Source: Varroa destructor
Lineage: Eukaryota; Arthropoda; Arachnida; Mesostigmata; Varroidae
Assembly (NCBI RefSeq): GCF_002443255.2
Contig: NW_019211454.1
Location: 35,949,187 to 36,013,186, forward strand
Reading direction: 5' to 3'
Length of the DNA stretch: 64,000 bases
In this document: one piece after another, positions 42,901 through 54,900 of the stretch
Layout: each line of letters starts with the position of its first letter
How positions within the stretch are numbered: the first letter of the stretch is position 1
The notes under the pieces: generated by a model
The model's database searches: none
Seen by the model: the letters and a program-made list of their open reading frames with translations, nothing else
Told to the model about the DNA's origin: nothing
Program-made: the position numbers and the translations under genes

Positions 42901-45900
42901 CGATCGGACCCATAGAAACTGCTTAGTGGTGTGGAGGATTTTATGTGAAGACGTCTGAGCAATGCATTGGTATATACGAAAGAAGCGAAAAGTTCGAGCT
43001 TGACATAAGGAAGCGTTCAGTGTCTTGTTTTTTTGTGCCTACTGCGTCTGGAGATTCCGTGCACTGTTGTATACTCCAATTACGTTCTGCGGAGTTCATC
43101 AAGAGTACAGAGGAAGCAATAGGCCCATAAGAGAGTCGTTTAATTTCTAGCCGGTTACGAAGAATGATGACTGCAGGATGTTTTTCTCGCTGTATCTTTC
43201 TCGTTCTAGCTTTGCTGCTCGACAGACCAAAATCATCTAGCACAGTTATCCGTTTTCTCCTGCTTAGGTAACACTATCCTGCCGCGGTACGGGCAAACTG
43301 AACGAAAGATGTCATTATCGCTACCGGGTGCAAGGTGCCCAGGTAGATGCATGAAGAACTTTCGACGCTTACCGTACCTGAGGGTACTGCATGTCCTTGA
43401 AGAAGTCACAGAGCCATCAGTGAAGAATGGCAACTATGAGTTAGTTATTTGTTCATTCAGTGCTAGCTAATACGGTGACCGTTCCTCCATCTAATAGGTA
43501 CATAGGGTCCTTTCGTTTAATTTGTTTTAGTAATCAAGGGACACATCAGAAGGCATAGCTAATCGAGAATCCATGGAATCAGTGCACTTGGTCAGCCAAG
43601 CTGGTTAGTGAGCTAGCTAATTAAGCGAGCTGACATTGCTGTCGGCGTATAGTAGTGGCCTATTGTAAACGTTGGTCGCCTTCCATGTTTTACGTTTAAT
43701 TATCGAAAAATAATATCGATTCCAATAATATCCCTTTGGTCTGCCTTTATAGCATGTCAAAGTACGGTTCAGATAAATGTAGCTCGTTATTTGCTGTTGT
43801 CTAGCATTCAGATGCATAATTTGCGACAAAATTTCTGGCTGAACGTTGGGAGACTGCGTAAATGACTTGATCTGCTGATTTTTAGCAAAGTTTCTATAAA
43901 ATACATGCCGGGGGGTGATAGGTAAACGTGTTTTAACATTAAAACAAGAAAATTTAGTCAGCTATTTCGCACTGTGCATATGGGATAAATCAATATGGAC
44001 GATTATTATACATTATGTTTATGCTAAAATATGCTTTGGAGAATACCGAGAAAACGTCACACACGACTACTATTACAATGAAATCTATAGGTATATCTTA
44101 TTTTATATGGATAAATGCATATATACAAATGTTTGTATCCTACACCTTTTTTTTCTTATGATGGCTAACAGAGTCGTTTGTGAATTTTTTCACGTTTGTA
44201 ATTCTCAAAGTGTAAATTATTCAATCATTGTACAAAAGTCATTTTATTATTTACAGTGGTTTGCGTGCACTCTATTACGTGCCAAAGCTTTTAATCTGGT
44301 TACTACTGATTTATCTAATGAATCGGTAAAAGCAGCCTCTGAGAGAGGTTCAAGTAAAACATTGCATATTAAAACTTGAGTATCTCACAAACGTCCTACA
44401 GCAAGTCTACGTTCACGTCTATCAAGGACGCTTGTTAAAAGGCTTGCTAAACAGCTTCTGGCAGGCCCACGTCGGGTAATCCTGGGCCGTCAATATAGAT
44501 CCGATTATAGATTGGATTCGATGCAAGTAAAAAATGCTCTGGTTCATCGTGTATAACTGTCGACAATTAGTGGCCAAATCAAATGAAGCTCTGGTTTATC
44601 TAACGCTGCGCGGTGCTTTGACTGTCTTTTCCGTATAGCCATAGATATACAAATTTAGATAGAGAAAAATTGCGAGTGACGAAAGTGTGAGATTCTCTCC
44701 TTTATTGAACGGGATAAGAAGGCTTGTTATCAACACGCGAAGCTTCCTTTGTTGTTTTCATAAATCACAGCTGATGTTCGGTATTTTTGTCGCTATTGAA
44801 CTGCCGAGTACCCATGGCCCCGTGTAGCCTTACGTAGCAAAGCTTACAAATTGCTCAGATAGTAACGCCGTATTGACTAAAAATTATCATCTCAAAGCCC
44901 TTGGACATCCTTATCGTATCGCAGCTTTATAGCCTCATTGCTGCTCTAAATATTGGATCTTCAGGAAGTAGCTTATATTTAATCGTTGTTTCAACGAGAT
45001 GACTCAATTTCAATCGTCCTAAAATTCGCATAAAGGCCTGAAATTGACTTTGGTTTCACAGTTTGTTATATAGGGTATCAAGACACGTAAAAGGTCACAC
45101 GTCCTTGTTGGTTTGCAGTGGAATGATTACTAAAAGTTTGATTGAATGGCGTTCAAATTAGAAAGATTGAGGTTATTATCTAAAAATAGAATTCTAATTA
45201 AAATAACGGACAGACTAACTGCGTTAACAAGTAACTTGGGCAACTCCTTGATAAGCAGCAGAATAGAACTTCACGGCAGTACTTATCGATTAGAGACACC
45301 GATGCGGCCGTTTTCCCGGCATCACTGTAGCGAACGTTCAATGAAGAATGGTTTTAACAACATTTGATAACTGTGCCTGATAAATCGGCTAAAGAAACCT
45401 GACCATGGATGGCCTAGAATAGGCGAAATTGTGCGGTTATCGCTGGCCGGTCCGATTTGTCGCGGCGGACGGTTTGTCTTTTGGCCTCTGTCGTAGTCAT
45501 TGCCACCGCCACGTATCTTCCAGAAATAATGACGATATCCTTGGTGTCCCGATGATCGTCTCCCGATCCTGGAAAAAGGGAAAAACCGTTTAAACGTATA
45601 TCGCTTTGGACACGATTTTGACGATGCTTGAACACGTAAAACTTCAGAAGTCTAATAGAAGGAAATGCGATGCAGCTGCAGCCTAGTAGCGTAATACATC
45701 GTCAAGATAATTAATTCCGCTGTGTTACTCCGAGCCATCGAGGCATCTGCGCTCCGATAACTAACGGTAAGGAGTACCAAAGCAAACTCTCGATCATGTT
45801 GGCAATTTTGTTAATTATATTTACAGTGAGCTCTACTAGAAGTCGAATTATCCCTTTTCCATATGTTCGTATTTTAGCCAGCACCTACAATTTAACATTT

Positions 45901-46741
45901 AGATCATTACCAAGATAACTATTTTGAACTCAAATGTGATTGTTAACCTCAAAAATAATAGCTTGGGTTATGCTTTGATAAAAAAAAATAAATAAATAAA
46001 TTGGTTTTTTCGTGGGTGCAGTAACAGCGTAGTTAATCCAAGCATGGTTGTTTTGATAACCTGGCACTATCTGACATTAAATTATTCCATTTTCGTGTTC
46101 TGTAGGCCTCATACGTGATCTGACTAATCAGTCAACGCTTTGTCCAAAGGCTGTTATATTCAATTTTATTGTCAGCATGCACTACCCGAGTCGATAACAG
46201 TAAATTTATGATAATCAGACTTATTATGTAAATGACTAAACGTTTTGAAATAAAAGAGTTACAATTCCGAATCGTGCGTCTTGCTTTCCACGTCCTCATT
46301 CTATATAGCACACGACCGTACTAATAATCTCGCATCATTTTACCTTGGTTTATGAGTGTCTTCCCGAAAGTATTTTCATTTGAAGACAATTGCAACGACG
46401 TTAGACACCTAAGTTCACCTATATAGCTTGCGCAGCGAAAAGGGAAGACTTCAAGTCAAGCTTTAGAATCTGAAGGGTTTCACTCACTTGACAGATTATT
46501 TCCTAAGATTTTTGGATATTTAATAGGCAACAGATCTATAATAAGAAATCTTGATTGAACGTCACATGATATATGGGGCGCGACATAATATACACACTGG
46601 GCCAAGAGTCGTTAGATATTTAACAAATGATGTCCTGGTTACATATGTATTGTACAGTTAGATCCGCTCCTTTAGTCCTTTAGAGTTTATGGGTTTTTTG
46701 CTTAAAAACTTGCCCACTATTCGCAAACATTGTGCCCAACC

Positions 46742-46761
46742 ATATATATATATATATATAT
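46742..46761 (+). repeat. (AT)n microsatellite
   Basis: Ten AT units followed by an A-run. Confidence 0.9.
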
Positions 46762-47563
46762 GAAAAAAAAGAGTTTTTTCGCTGAACTTCCCTGAATTTT
46801 CTAGATGCCAGCCTACTGGGTACATCAGCTAAGACTTGCAATAATTCTCGAATTAGAAATTAAGACGCATCTAAGCAACAAACGTACCGTTATTTCATTG
46901 ACAATATTGAAACAATAGCTTAAAATGCTTCATTGATCGAGACCAGTCATTTTTAAAGAAAACTTTTCTGTTTTTTTTTGTAGAGTAGAGTACTGATATT
47001 TTCGATCATCACTTAAAACGAGGATCAGTGCTGGCATCGACGACCGACCGACCGATCGATCGTCCAAAAACACATTGGAGTGAATCAACAAGGTTGAAAA
47101 TGATATAAAGTGAAGTAAATTTAGGCTTCTCGTCGTGTCTGACAGAACTCATTGTTTTTATTGAGCAGTTGATGGATAACTTGACATTGAATGCTTTAGC
47201 AATTGTGTGTAACTTCTAACATGTTATATAGTGCTCTCATAAGGTTGCCTTGTATGGTGTATTTGCTAGATGTTTAATGATGGATTTCGCGACTATGCTG
47301 TTCATCTCTATGCTTCGTGTTTTACGTCCACCGTTACCGATCGGCATCTTATCAGACGGCTGGCTTCCAGCACGAAACGAACCGTGTGTCTGTGCCTGGA
47401 TTCGAATCTACACCACAAGTTGTGCTCACGATAACGTTACGGAGATCATTATATTCATTTGGGCAAGGGAAGGTTACGGATGACGCCTTTGCGAGATAGC
47501 CCATTTATTCATAGAATTAACCTGACACTCAGCCCATTGACCTCGTTAATATTCAAGCAGTAC

Positions 47564-47589
47564 CTATATATATATATATATATATATAT
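47564..47589 (+). repeat. (TA)n microsatellite
   Basis: An uninterrupted TA run of about 13 units. Confidence 0.9.
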
Positions 47590-48387
47590 TCGTGTTTGTA
47601 TAAATCAGTTACTATTCTACAGTAACAACTTTCTGCCATAATAGTAGAAACATACATTCGCTAACTTTATATACTGTTATTACCCAAGTAAACAAATTGC
47701 ATTGCATAATAATTGCAGCAACTTAGAAAAAAAAATGTTAAAAGACACACAGAAATCAAAAGGAAACATGCACATGTTCACATTATTCTAACCACACTAT
47801 ACGTTCAGAGGTTAGGACCCATCCATGCAGAACCATTTGCGAAGTGTGATCATTTACAGCAATTATGTTTGTTAACTTATGTTAACTTCTCATAGGTGTG
47901 TTCGATTAGTTCTATTACTAGAAACAGAGATGAAGTACAGGCTGCAGTATTCTGAATACGACTAATGAATATCGTACTGCTGCTTTATAATATCACGTCG
48001 GAACATCACAACCACGTGCATTGCACGTTCACGCATTGAAGGAAAAGGCCGGAATTAAGTTGAGCCTAAAAATTGAGAGCCAGCTCTCGTTAGTTTGCCA
48101 TCATTCCTGTTGTTTATGTTGTCGTTACAAACGCTTGAAGCATGGCAAGTCCTTCTCTGCAGCTCCCCTCACACAGAAGATATGGATACAGCGTAAAATT
48201 TTTAGTCGTCATAGCCGGATGGTACTCACGTTCTTCTTGGTCTTTTGTCATCAACAGATCCTCCTGAAAAGTCCGATGAAATGGCAAGGAAAGGTTACCT
48301 AAAGCTATCGGACGACGGCTTCTTCGTGGTGAGTACCCTCGCCCAATATGTTTATAACGTAAACCCCACAACTTGCTCACTCACTAG

Positions 48388-48395
48388 TATATATA
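48388..48395 (+). promoter_or_regulatory. Possible TATA box upstream of the first Gly-rich peptide gene
   Basis: TATATATA lies 342 nt upstream of the ATG at 48730 in a moderately GC-rich context. No clear initiator was found 30 nt downstream. The promoter is plausible only because the sister gene at 54901 shows the same layout of TATA, short leader exon, intron and coding exon. Confidence 0.25.
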
Positions 48396-48729
48396 GGTTC
48401 GTTGTCGCTCTGCAAAAAGTATGATTCGAACGCACAAGCACTCAAGCAGGTAGATCCAGACTGTCCATAGCAGCTTTAAACCATTAGTATCGGCTCGAAA
48501 ACGTCCTGTTCTTTCTATGTTAGCATTGACCCCAGAATGTTCAATATTGTTGCTATTAATCAGAGAATTCGGTCAAATAGGCCAAGGGCCACCTATGCAA
48601 AAGTTTCAACGCAAGACCGCATCATTTTTTCGATAGCTAGTAAAAAAACGCCACACGATTAGGACGGAGGACTCGTATCTAATTTGTTGTATGCTCAACT
48701 TTCCTCTGTTGTTCTTTCAGGCAGTAAAA

Positions 48730-48954
48730 ATGAATGGCAAGCTCCCCGTTGTTATCGCCGTGCTAGGCCTTATCGCTGCGGCCAGCGCTCAGCTTAATTT
48801 TGGTGGATTCGGTCGCGGAGGCTACAATGGATACGGTCGTATATTTGGCGGAAGCTTTGAGGGTTTCGGCCGTATATTTAATGGTGGATATAGGGCATTT
48901 GCCATATATGGTCCAGGATTTGGCAGAGGCTACATTCGCGCATCCTACAATTGA
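48730..48954 (+). CDS. Secreted Gly/Phe/Tyr-rich small peptide
   Basis: This frame encodes 74 residues. The first 20 form a clear signal peptide, MNGKLPVVIAVLGLIAAASA, with cleavage expected before Gln21. The mature part is Gly/Phe/Tyr/Arg-rich with repeats such as GFGRGGYNGYGRIFGG and GFGRIFNGG. A strong acceptor (GTTCTTTCAG at 48711-48720) lies nine bases before the ATG, so the coding exon is probably preceded by a leader exon. ATG 48691 is in frame but lies within the predicted intron. Such peptides in arthropods are cuticular proteins or glycine-rich antimicrobial peptides, and which applies here is unknown. A paralogue lies at 54901 and a decayed copy between them. Confidence 0.8.
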   Translation: MNGKLPVVIAVLGLIAAASAQLNFGGFGRGGYNGYGRIFGGSFEGFGRIFNGGYRAFAIYGPGFGRGYIRASYN

Positions 48955-49115
48955 GCAGTCGCTACTTGCCAAAGCCAAAAATTATTGATGACGTAGAAAG
49001 CGCCGAAATTCATTCATTCGCATGTACAATCTGTAATAAATCGACACTGCGCTTGTGTGCACAAGTGACCCTTAGCCTTTTTATTCTATTAGGTATTCTC
49101 AGTGAGGTTTTTCCC

Positions 49116-49121
49116 AATAAA
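49116..49121 (+). promoter_or_regulatory. Poly(A) signal of the first Gly-rich peptide gene
   Basis: AATAAA lies 162 nt after the stop codon at 48954, the first hexamer in that direction. Confidence 0.6.
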
Positions 49122-52100
49122 TTTAAGCGGACTAGAAACTAGCAACGTCTAACAACGATTAAGATCTACACAGAAGTGTGCAATGCATATAACTGATAAT
49201 TATATTGTTCAGAAGTGGCCGAAGCACACGTGTCTCACCCTATTGTTTATAGATTACTGTTTTGAGGGCCGTTCAGAGGGGTTGGCGATGTATAACACGC
49301 TTGATAATGATTGTTCCCGTGATAAGTAATATTTTCTGCGCTCTCATGAGCTGAATAAAAGAAAACAGTACTGTACTGAATATTTTTTTATTATCTAGAT
49401 TTTTCGATAAGATTGGCTATTTGTCAACAATTTGGAGAACAAGACTAGATCGAAAAAGATACACTTAATAATCTGTGTCATGCAGCTCGTGCGTTATAGG
49501 GGTGCGGCCATCTTTGTTAGTACCGCTTGGCAACAACAACAACAATAGCTTCGCCCTGATACAACAATAGGTCACATATCTCCTGTCTCCATTCAGGTGA
49601 AATCTTTGACGGTTAACACAAATGCGAATATACAGAATATCGTCATAATAATTGGATAACAATTTATTAAAGTACAAAGATCGTGCAGTATAGATTTTTT
49701 ATTTTGCCTGCTCATGGATTACTAGTAGAACGATGATACATGGTCTTTGTGATGGCATACGAAACATTAAACAGGCAAATTCGAACAATAGCTTTGGAAA
49801 ATGACGCCTATTAGACACTACCCCCAAGTGTACAGTACATATACGTGCGAAAACCTTCATATTATTCCATACACACGCAATATTGTCTAAGACCACAGTT
49901 ATGAGCGAATGTCTCTCGCTCGTTTACTAGATTGTTTGATGCTGTTGGGGAGTCGACGGTAATTCGTTGGGTGGTCGCTTCGTAAATACTTACATCTCGA
50001 ATGCAGACATCGATGAAATTTCCCTTGTGTGGTTTGTCAGAGTAAACGCACCCTTCCAGAATCGGACGTCACCGATATATCACGTCATCTTAGAAACATC
50101 TCAAGATGTGTCAACTGTAAGATTATTGTTGTCAAAATTCAAATACAATTGACGCGGACTGACAAAATGCACGCATCAAAATCAGACTGACAATATCTAG
50201 CTCGACGTTTTCTGACAAACGCAGCATTAGAGCACCGTCCGAAAGAGTGTTCGCAGAAGAAAAAACTTCCGCTTCTCAGGCGAAAGGTTGAACAGAACGA
50301 CAAGGAACGCCTTTATTTCCACGTTGGTTCTGTCTCGTGTATACTTTAGATCGGTCTGAGCGGGTTTTTCCGCTAAATACGAAAACAACAACAAACCTTA
50401 TATTTCCTATGATTGCGTTTTGTTTTCCGATAGCTACGTTGAGCTGCTGCTCGGGATCTTAATTCTTACGTATATAGATAGCTGGACGAGTGGGTCACTC
50501 TTTCAACTCTAATTAGGTAATTTAACAAGGCGTATACTAGCAATTCGCTGTAAAAAAATGATTACTTTTTCTATTATTTTATATATAAAAATGATACATA
50601 ATCGTATTGCTATTTGCAACTGAGTTTAAATCACAGAGGAAAAGCGGTTTATCATTGGATACGACATCGCAACTTCAGTACTCACAGTATGTATTGGTCA
50701 TACATCTGGCACAAATCGTAGGTTGTACACGGGATGATCTTGAATCGATAACAATACATACATAGCCAATTCATGCTGGCCTTCAGTTTACCAGCTTCTA
50801 GAAAAGTTTTGGTGTTATCAAACCTCTCGAGCTTTCAGGAGTTGGCTCGCTATTGCAGTTGTATCTTACTTTATAATTTTGAAGTTATCAGATTGCGGAG
50901 TTCGAGTCCATTATTTCCACTGAAAGTTCCACGTTTTACCACTGAAAAGTCTTTGGACACGCTATTGCTATATAGCGTAAATGAAGAAAACTGGATGTGT
51001 ATGTCTCAATTCTTTTAGAAAAATTAGGCTCGTATAAAGTTTACTTCTAAGAGCTTCGGCATATTTCATTTAGCATGTTTGTCCCAACGCCGTTTAAATG
51101 AGTGGCGACACAAAATACGAATGATTTGGAATATAGTCTTCTGTTGCACATAAGACTAAAGTGTAACAATCACAATCCGAGACGATCCATGTCTTTCAAC
51201 TCCCTTACTTGTCTTTGATAGATTACATCTATCAGGATCTTCTCCGGCTGTAAAAATTTACAATAGTGACGTGACCTTCGTCTCTAATGGGGGTGGGGAT
51301 GGGGGGAATCAACGGTGTGACACTCACATCCAGTACACGGTTCGAGTCTGAGCAGCCACATTCATAAACTATAACTTAACGTGTGTTATTAATTACTAGT
51401 TAAAAACACTTTAAGAGGATCAACAACTGGGTACGTAACGGAAAATATATTCGTAATATTTTAATAATTTGTGAACTGCTTACGAAAAATAGGTTCTACG
51501 GAAACACTGGCGCTCAGCACACATTAACCTCATAAATATATAGATCTCATCGACTATAGATAGTGCAACTCTAAAAAACTTGAGATTCTGTAGATTCTGT
51601 GTATGGAAATTCTGCATTATGTACAATCAAAACGACGTGTTACATTTATTCAATTGACCTTCGTCTTCAGGCATAGTTTGTCCAGCTTATAATAAAAGAT
51701 GACCAATCATGGATTTTGTTTAAGAGAAGATCATAAATATAGAAACACTGGCTTATAAGCATTACACTTAAACAAAGCGAAAACGATCAATGGGCACGGC
51801 ATCTTCACTTGAAGCAACATGGAAGGCATGAGCTGATCCCCATGATCTTCGTTTGCTTTTTGCGGCTGTTAGTCACCGAGTGCTGAAGCCCACAAGGATC
51901 TGCGAGGATAATAGTTGGGCGAAAAATAAAAAGCTTTTCGGGCGCGTGAGTGTACGCTAACGACTCAGAACCTTGTAGCTAAGTAACTGTAGCTAGTTAA
52001 CGCGATAACAATAACGACAATAAGTTCCAGCAAATTAAAGCTGAGCGACTTTGATCTAGTCGGCAATATTTACTAGAAAACTTAAGAATGGCATTCTTAA

Positions 52101-52424
52101 AGCGTCACGTCTTTTGTTCAACTTCAATGGTATCAGCAGCAACTTGGTTACAAAATATGCCCTCGTTAGTTGGGCATTGTCTTTGTGCCTTATATTCGTT
52201 AACAGTTACATGTCGTCGTAGACATATTCACTGTTCACCCTCGTTGCAAGCCACCAACTATAATGTATCTGAGGATATCTGAGTCTCTCGGAAAAAAATG
52301 GTTTTAGAAGAACGAATTGTCGCTCTTAAACTTGCTCTTTATTCAGGCGCAATTATTCAAAAGCAGATCTAATTTATGTCAACAGTACCAACTTCTAAAC
52401 CGATTTGCCCTTCTAACAGTAACA
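49122..52424. other. Intergenic stretch, no gene seen
   Basis: AT-rich sequence between two members of the small-peptide cluster. Frames are short and unlike known proteins. A T/G-rich, nearly C-free run occurs near 51280-51310. Confidence 0.6.
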
Positions 52425-52618
52425 ATGAATGCACACGGCACTCGCGTTACTCATGGTCTCTGTGCTGTCGCCGGTGTGTTTGTACGATTTCACAGATTTC
52501 GTTACAAAGTCGATTATCTTCGATAGGGTCATGATGCTTATGGCAGATGCAGCAACGTCATTACGGTAGCTTCGGCGGTTATAGCGGCAGATACTACGAT
52601 GGACGGCTAGCGGTAAAT
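52425..52618 (+). pseudogene. Decayed Gly/Tyr-rich secreted peptide gene copy
   Basis: An acceptor-like CCCTTCTAACAG is followed by ATG 52431 and a hydrophobic signal-like start, MHTALALLMVSVLSPV. The frame then loses the Gly/Tyr pattern. Downstream, in a second frame, comes DAYGRCSN and in a third frame HYGSFGGYSGRYYDG. The last piece is close at the DNA level to the functional gene at 54901, compare CGGTTATAGCGGCAGATAC with CGGTTATAGCCGCATATAC. At least two frameshifts separate the pieces. AATAAA follows at 52712, about the same distance after the coding part as in the intact gene. The order acceptor, signal peptide, GY-rich part, poly(A) signal is that of its neighbours, so I read it as a broken paralogue. 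Confidence 0.6.
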
Positions 52619-52711
52619 TAACGAATCCAATGCATAATATCACTATCTCGGTTAGTCTCCGACGTGTAGTGTTCCCTGTTCTTATCATATTTGTAAGCTA
52701 TCGCAGTAAAT

Positions 52712-52717
52712 AATAAA
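52712..52717 (+). promoter_or_regulatory. Relic poly(A) signal of the decayed peptide gene
   Basis: AATAAA lies about 95 nt after the end of the GY-rich remnant, in a position comparable to the intact paralogue. Confidence 0.4.
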
Positions 52718-52999
52718 TATCTGCCATTTATATTAGACTACTACAAGCAACCTGGTAAGTCTTTAAAATTGAATAATTTTGGAACTAGTTAAGCCAGAAT
52801 GATCATTTTTGATATGCATTAGAAGCACACTTTTGTACATTTAATACATTTGACCTAACGCTTCTACAGCTTCTCGACAGCCATAAGCCTTCACTAGAGT
52901 TTCGATATGTAATTTCATTTCTTATCTATAGATTCTCGAAATAAATTAAAGGTTCGATATGCCAGCTGCCCTTTGTAGGCCATGGAAAGCCTTACATAA

Positions 53000-53466
53000 T
53001 CATACGGACCTGAATCAGAAAAATTAGCGAGTCGAAAGCAATTTTGGATGTTTCTATGCTCAGTACAGGAACTAATTCAGCCATCCCTCGTCTATGCTTC
53101 AGAAGTGTTTTTAGTTGACGAAGGTTCCGCAAGTTACACGTGGAATACAGCACACACATTTCTAGCTCTGTTTTCGTAAAAAGCATCCTCGACTGCAGTA
53201 ATGCGTTCTTGTCCTTCAGGTCCCGACATCTGGTCACTATCTGACTAATCTTCAACGTTCCAATCTGAATTTTTGAAACGTCCACACGATTCACGTACTG
53301 TGCTTCCCCTCAAGGTCTCTTTGCCTAATGTTTTCACCGATCGTCGATGAATTTTCGCAACACTGTAACTTCCATGGAATAAAAACTTGACGATTGAGTG
53401 TTGATTTTTTAGACTAAAAGGTATTTCCCCGTCTGAGCTCGTTTGTCCTGGAGTAAGTTTAACCAA
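53000..53466 (-). pseudogene. Degenerate mariner-family transposase fragment
   Basis: On the minus strand from 53466 the frame reads SIVKFLFHGSYSVAKIHRRS, then GRFKNSDWNVED, matching the first helix-turn-helix of mariner transposases (typical pattern R-x-L-F-x-x-G-x-S-x-x-x-x-H-R-R ending W-F-x-R-F-x-x-G-D-F-x-x-E-D). A stop follows directly after the E-D, and the next stretch keeps a weak resemblance (ITAVEDAFYENRARNV, later TEHRNIQNCF) with further stops. Only the DNA-binding half is recognisable; no catalytic core or terminal repeats were found. It is a dead, truncated element about 400 bp from the decayed peptide gene. Confidence 0.62.
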
Positions 53467-54566
53467 TTTTCTTTGATGATTTCACACAAAATGACTGGAG
53501 TATATACCAGTCAAGTTTCGTCCGCTAGCAACGCGTAATTTAAATGTTCCTCATGTTCAAGGTTCAGCTTGTGTAATAAACGTAGACCACCAGTATTTTA
53601 TATGTTGTATGCAACGTTTCAAACGTATTTGAGTTTTCTCAAAATTGTTATATCTCTATCCGTTGGCTAAATTTTAGAATTAAGGACAGTTGATAGCGTA
53701 AATAGAAAGAAGTCTAGAAGAAAGCTTGAAACGTCTTCTCACCCACAGATATGTCTACGTTCTCTCTACTACCAGGCTGTAGATATATCGATAGCAATAC
53801 AAAATATACCTAGTATCGCTTTATATAATTTTTGCCCGAATGTTTAATTATATGCTCCAGCGACAGTAACACGGTCGCAATCATTGCAAAAATTAAAACA
53901 CCAGTTTCAATAACCTACATTGGCATCTTGGAAAGAAGGCACTAAGGAGGGTGATGTATCTTTTCGCTAGTTTTTTTTCCAGTTCTTAAATAAACTTTAA
54001 TTTAATAAACCTTGATATCTACCAAAGAACGTTTCTCATGAGATCGCCAAGCAAAAGAATATGGCAATAATATCAAATAAGAATTGTTACTATTGAAAGA
54101 TACGTTGTGCTTTAACTGTTTGCTTAATACAGTTTTCCCCAACGAATTTTGCACTTCTAGGATAAATTTCGTACTGGAAGAAAAACGAATGTGAAGCGAA
54201 GAAGTTTTCAACTGGTATATTTCGAAAATGTTCAATAATTGTTAAAAAAAAAGCTATGTTTTATTGGTAAATTTTATTCGCTTAATCGGTAAAGTAAATT
54301 CTGTTTTTTAAATGCGAATTGTATGTGCACACAAAAACGTGATGCACCCAATGAAGGGGGTGACATTTTATTAGTGTTGGATCATTGTACCCATTCGGTA
54401 AATATTGGCTTACCTTCTCTTCGGCCTTTGAGTGACGTCACCGAATTGCTCTTTACGTAGAGAATCCCTGACGAATCAGAAATTGGCATAACAACCGAGA
54501 ATCTATCGGAGTCAGTTGTGCCGGACTCTTCGGGGCAGCGGCGAGGGAAATAGTCGGTGCGCGAAC

Positions 54567-54601
54567 ATAAATATGGCCTCGCGATCATTGCAAAGTCATT
54601 C
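54567..54601 (+). promoter_or_regulatory. Core promoter (TATA box and initiator) of the second Gly-rich peptide gene
   Basis: ATAAATA at 54567-54573 is followed by the arthropod-type initiator TCATTC at 54596-54601, with its A at 54598, 30 nt from the first T of the TATA. This spacing is canonical. A leader of about 35 nt then ends at the strong donor GTAAGT near 54635. The ATG at 54573 lies upstream of the predicted start site, so it would not be in the mRNA. Confidence 0.6.
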
Positions 54602-54900
54602 CCGAGTTGTGTCGCAGGCATTCACCGCTAAAAGTAAGTTTTCCTTTTAACTTATCGTTTAATTGAGCATTTTGCTTAAGGCATGAATACTCTGCGCTTA
54701 TAATCACTTACAATCATCTCGTACCATTGTGAACAAACAGGCAAAGGTGTGTTTCTGGGCGTACCATATAAGCGAGACGCTATGTGTCCACGGGTTTCTC
54801 AATGCATATATCAATGCAACATTTTTACGATTGAAAATTAATTTTAAACAGTCAGTTCCCACTATAAACGCTTTTGCTTTTCGTGCTTCTCTCTATAGGA

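Larger units (their letters stand above)
39059..48720. other. Long stretch without a recognisable gene
   Basis: The stretch holds AT-rich sequence and microsatellites at 39855-39930 (AAT)n, 46742-46761 (TA)n, about 47041-47060 (CGAC/CGAT)n and 47564-47589 (TA)n. Two open frames are longer than usual for such AT-rich DNA (43915-44379 and 40371-40649, plus strand), but neither resembles a known family. Possible orphan exons at 45322-45568 (minus) and 48258-48328 (plus) are treated as findings. Confidence 0.55.

Noticed and set aside
48691..48729. Upstream in-frame ATG of the first Gly-rich peptide gene
   Set aside because: It lies in the pyrimidine tract and acceptor of the predicted leader intron; Met at 48730 directly gives a clean signal peptide.
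51275..51355. tRNA-like GGTTCGAGTC box
   Set aside because: The flanking bases do not pair into a T stem and no acceptor stem or A box fits.
52088..52526. Two plus-strand frames of 64 and 69 codons
   Set aside because: Neither has domain features; the second overlaps the decayed peptide copy in a wrong frame.
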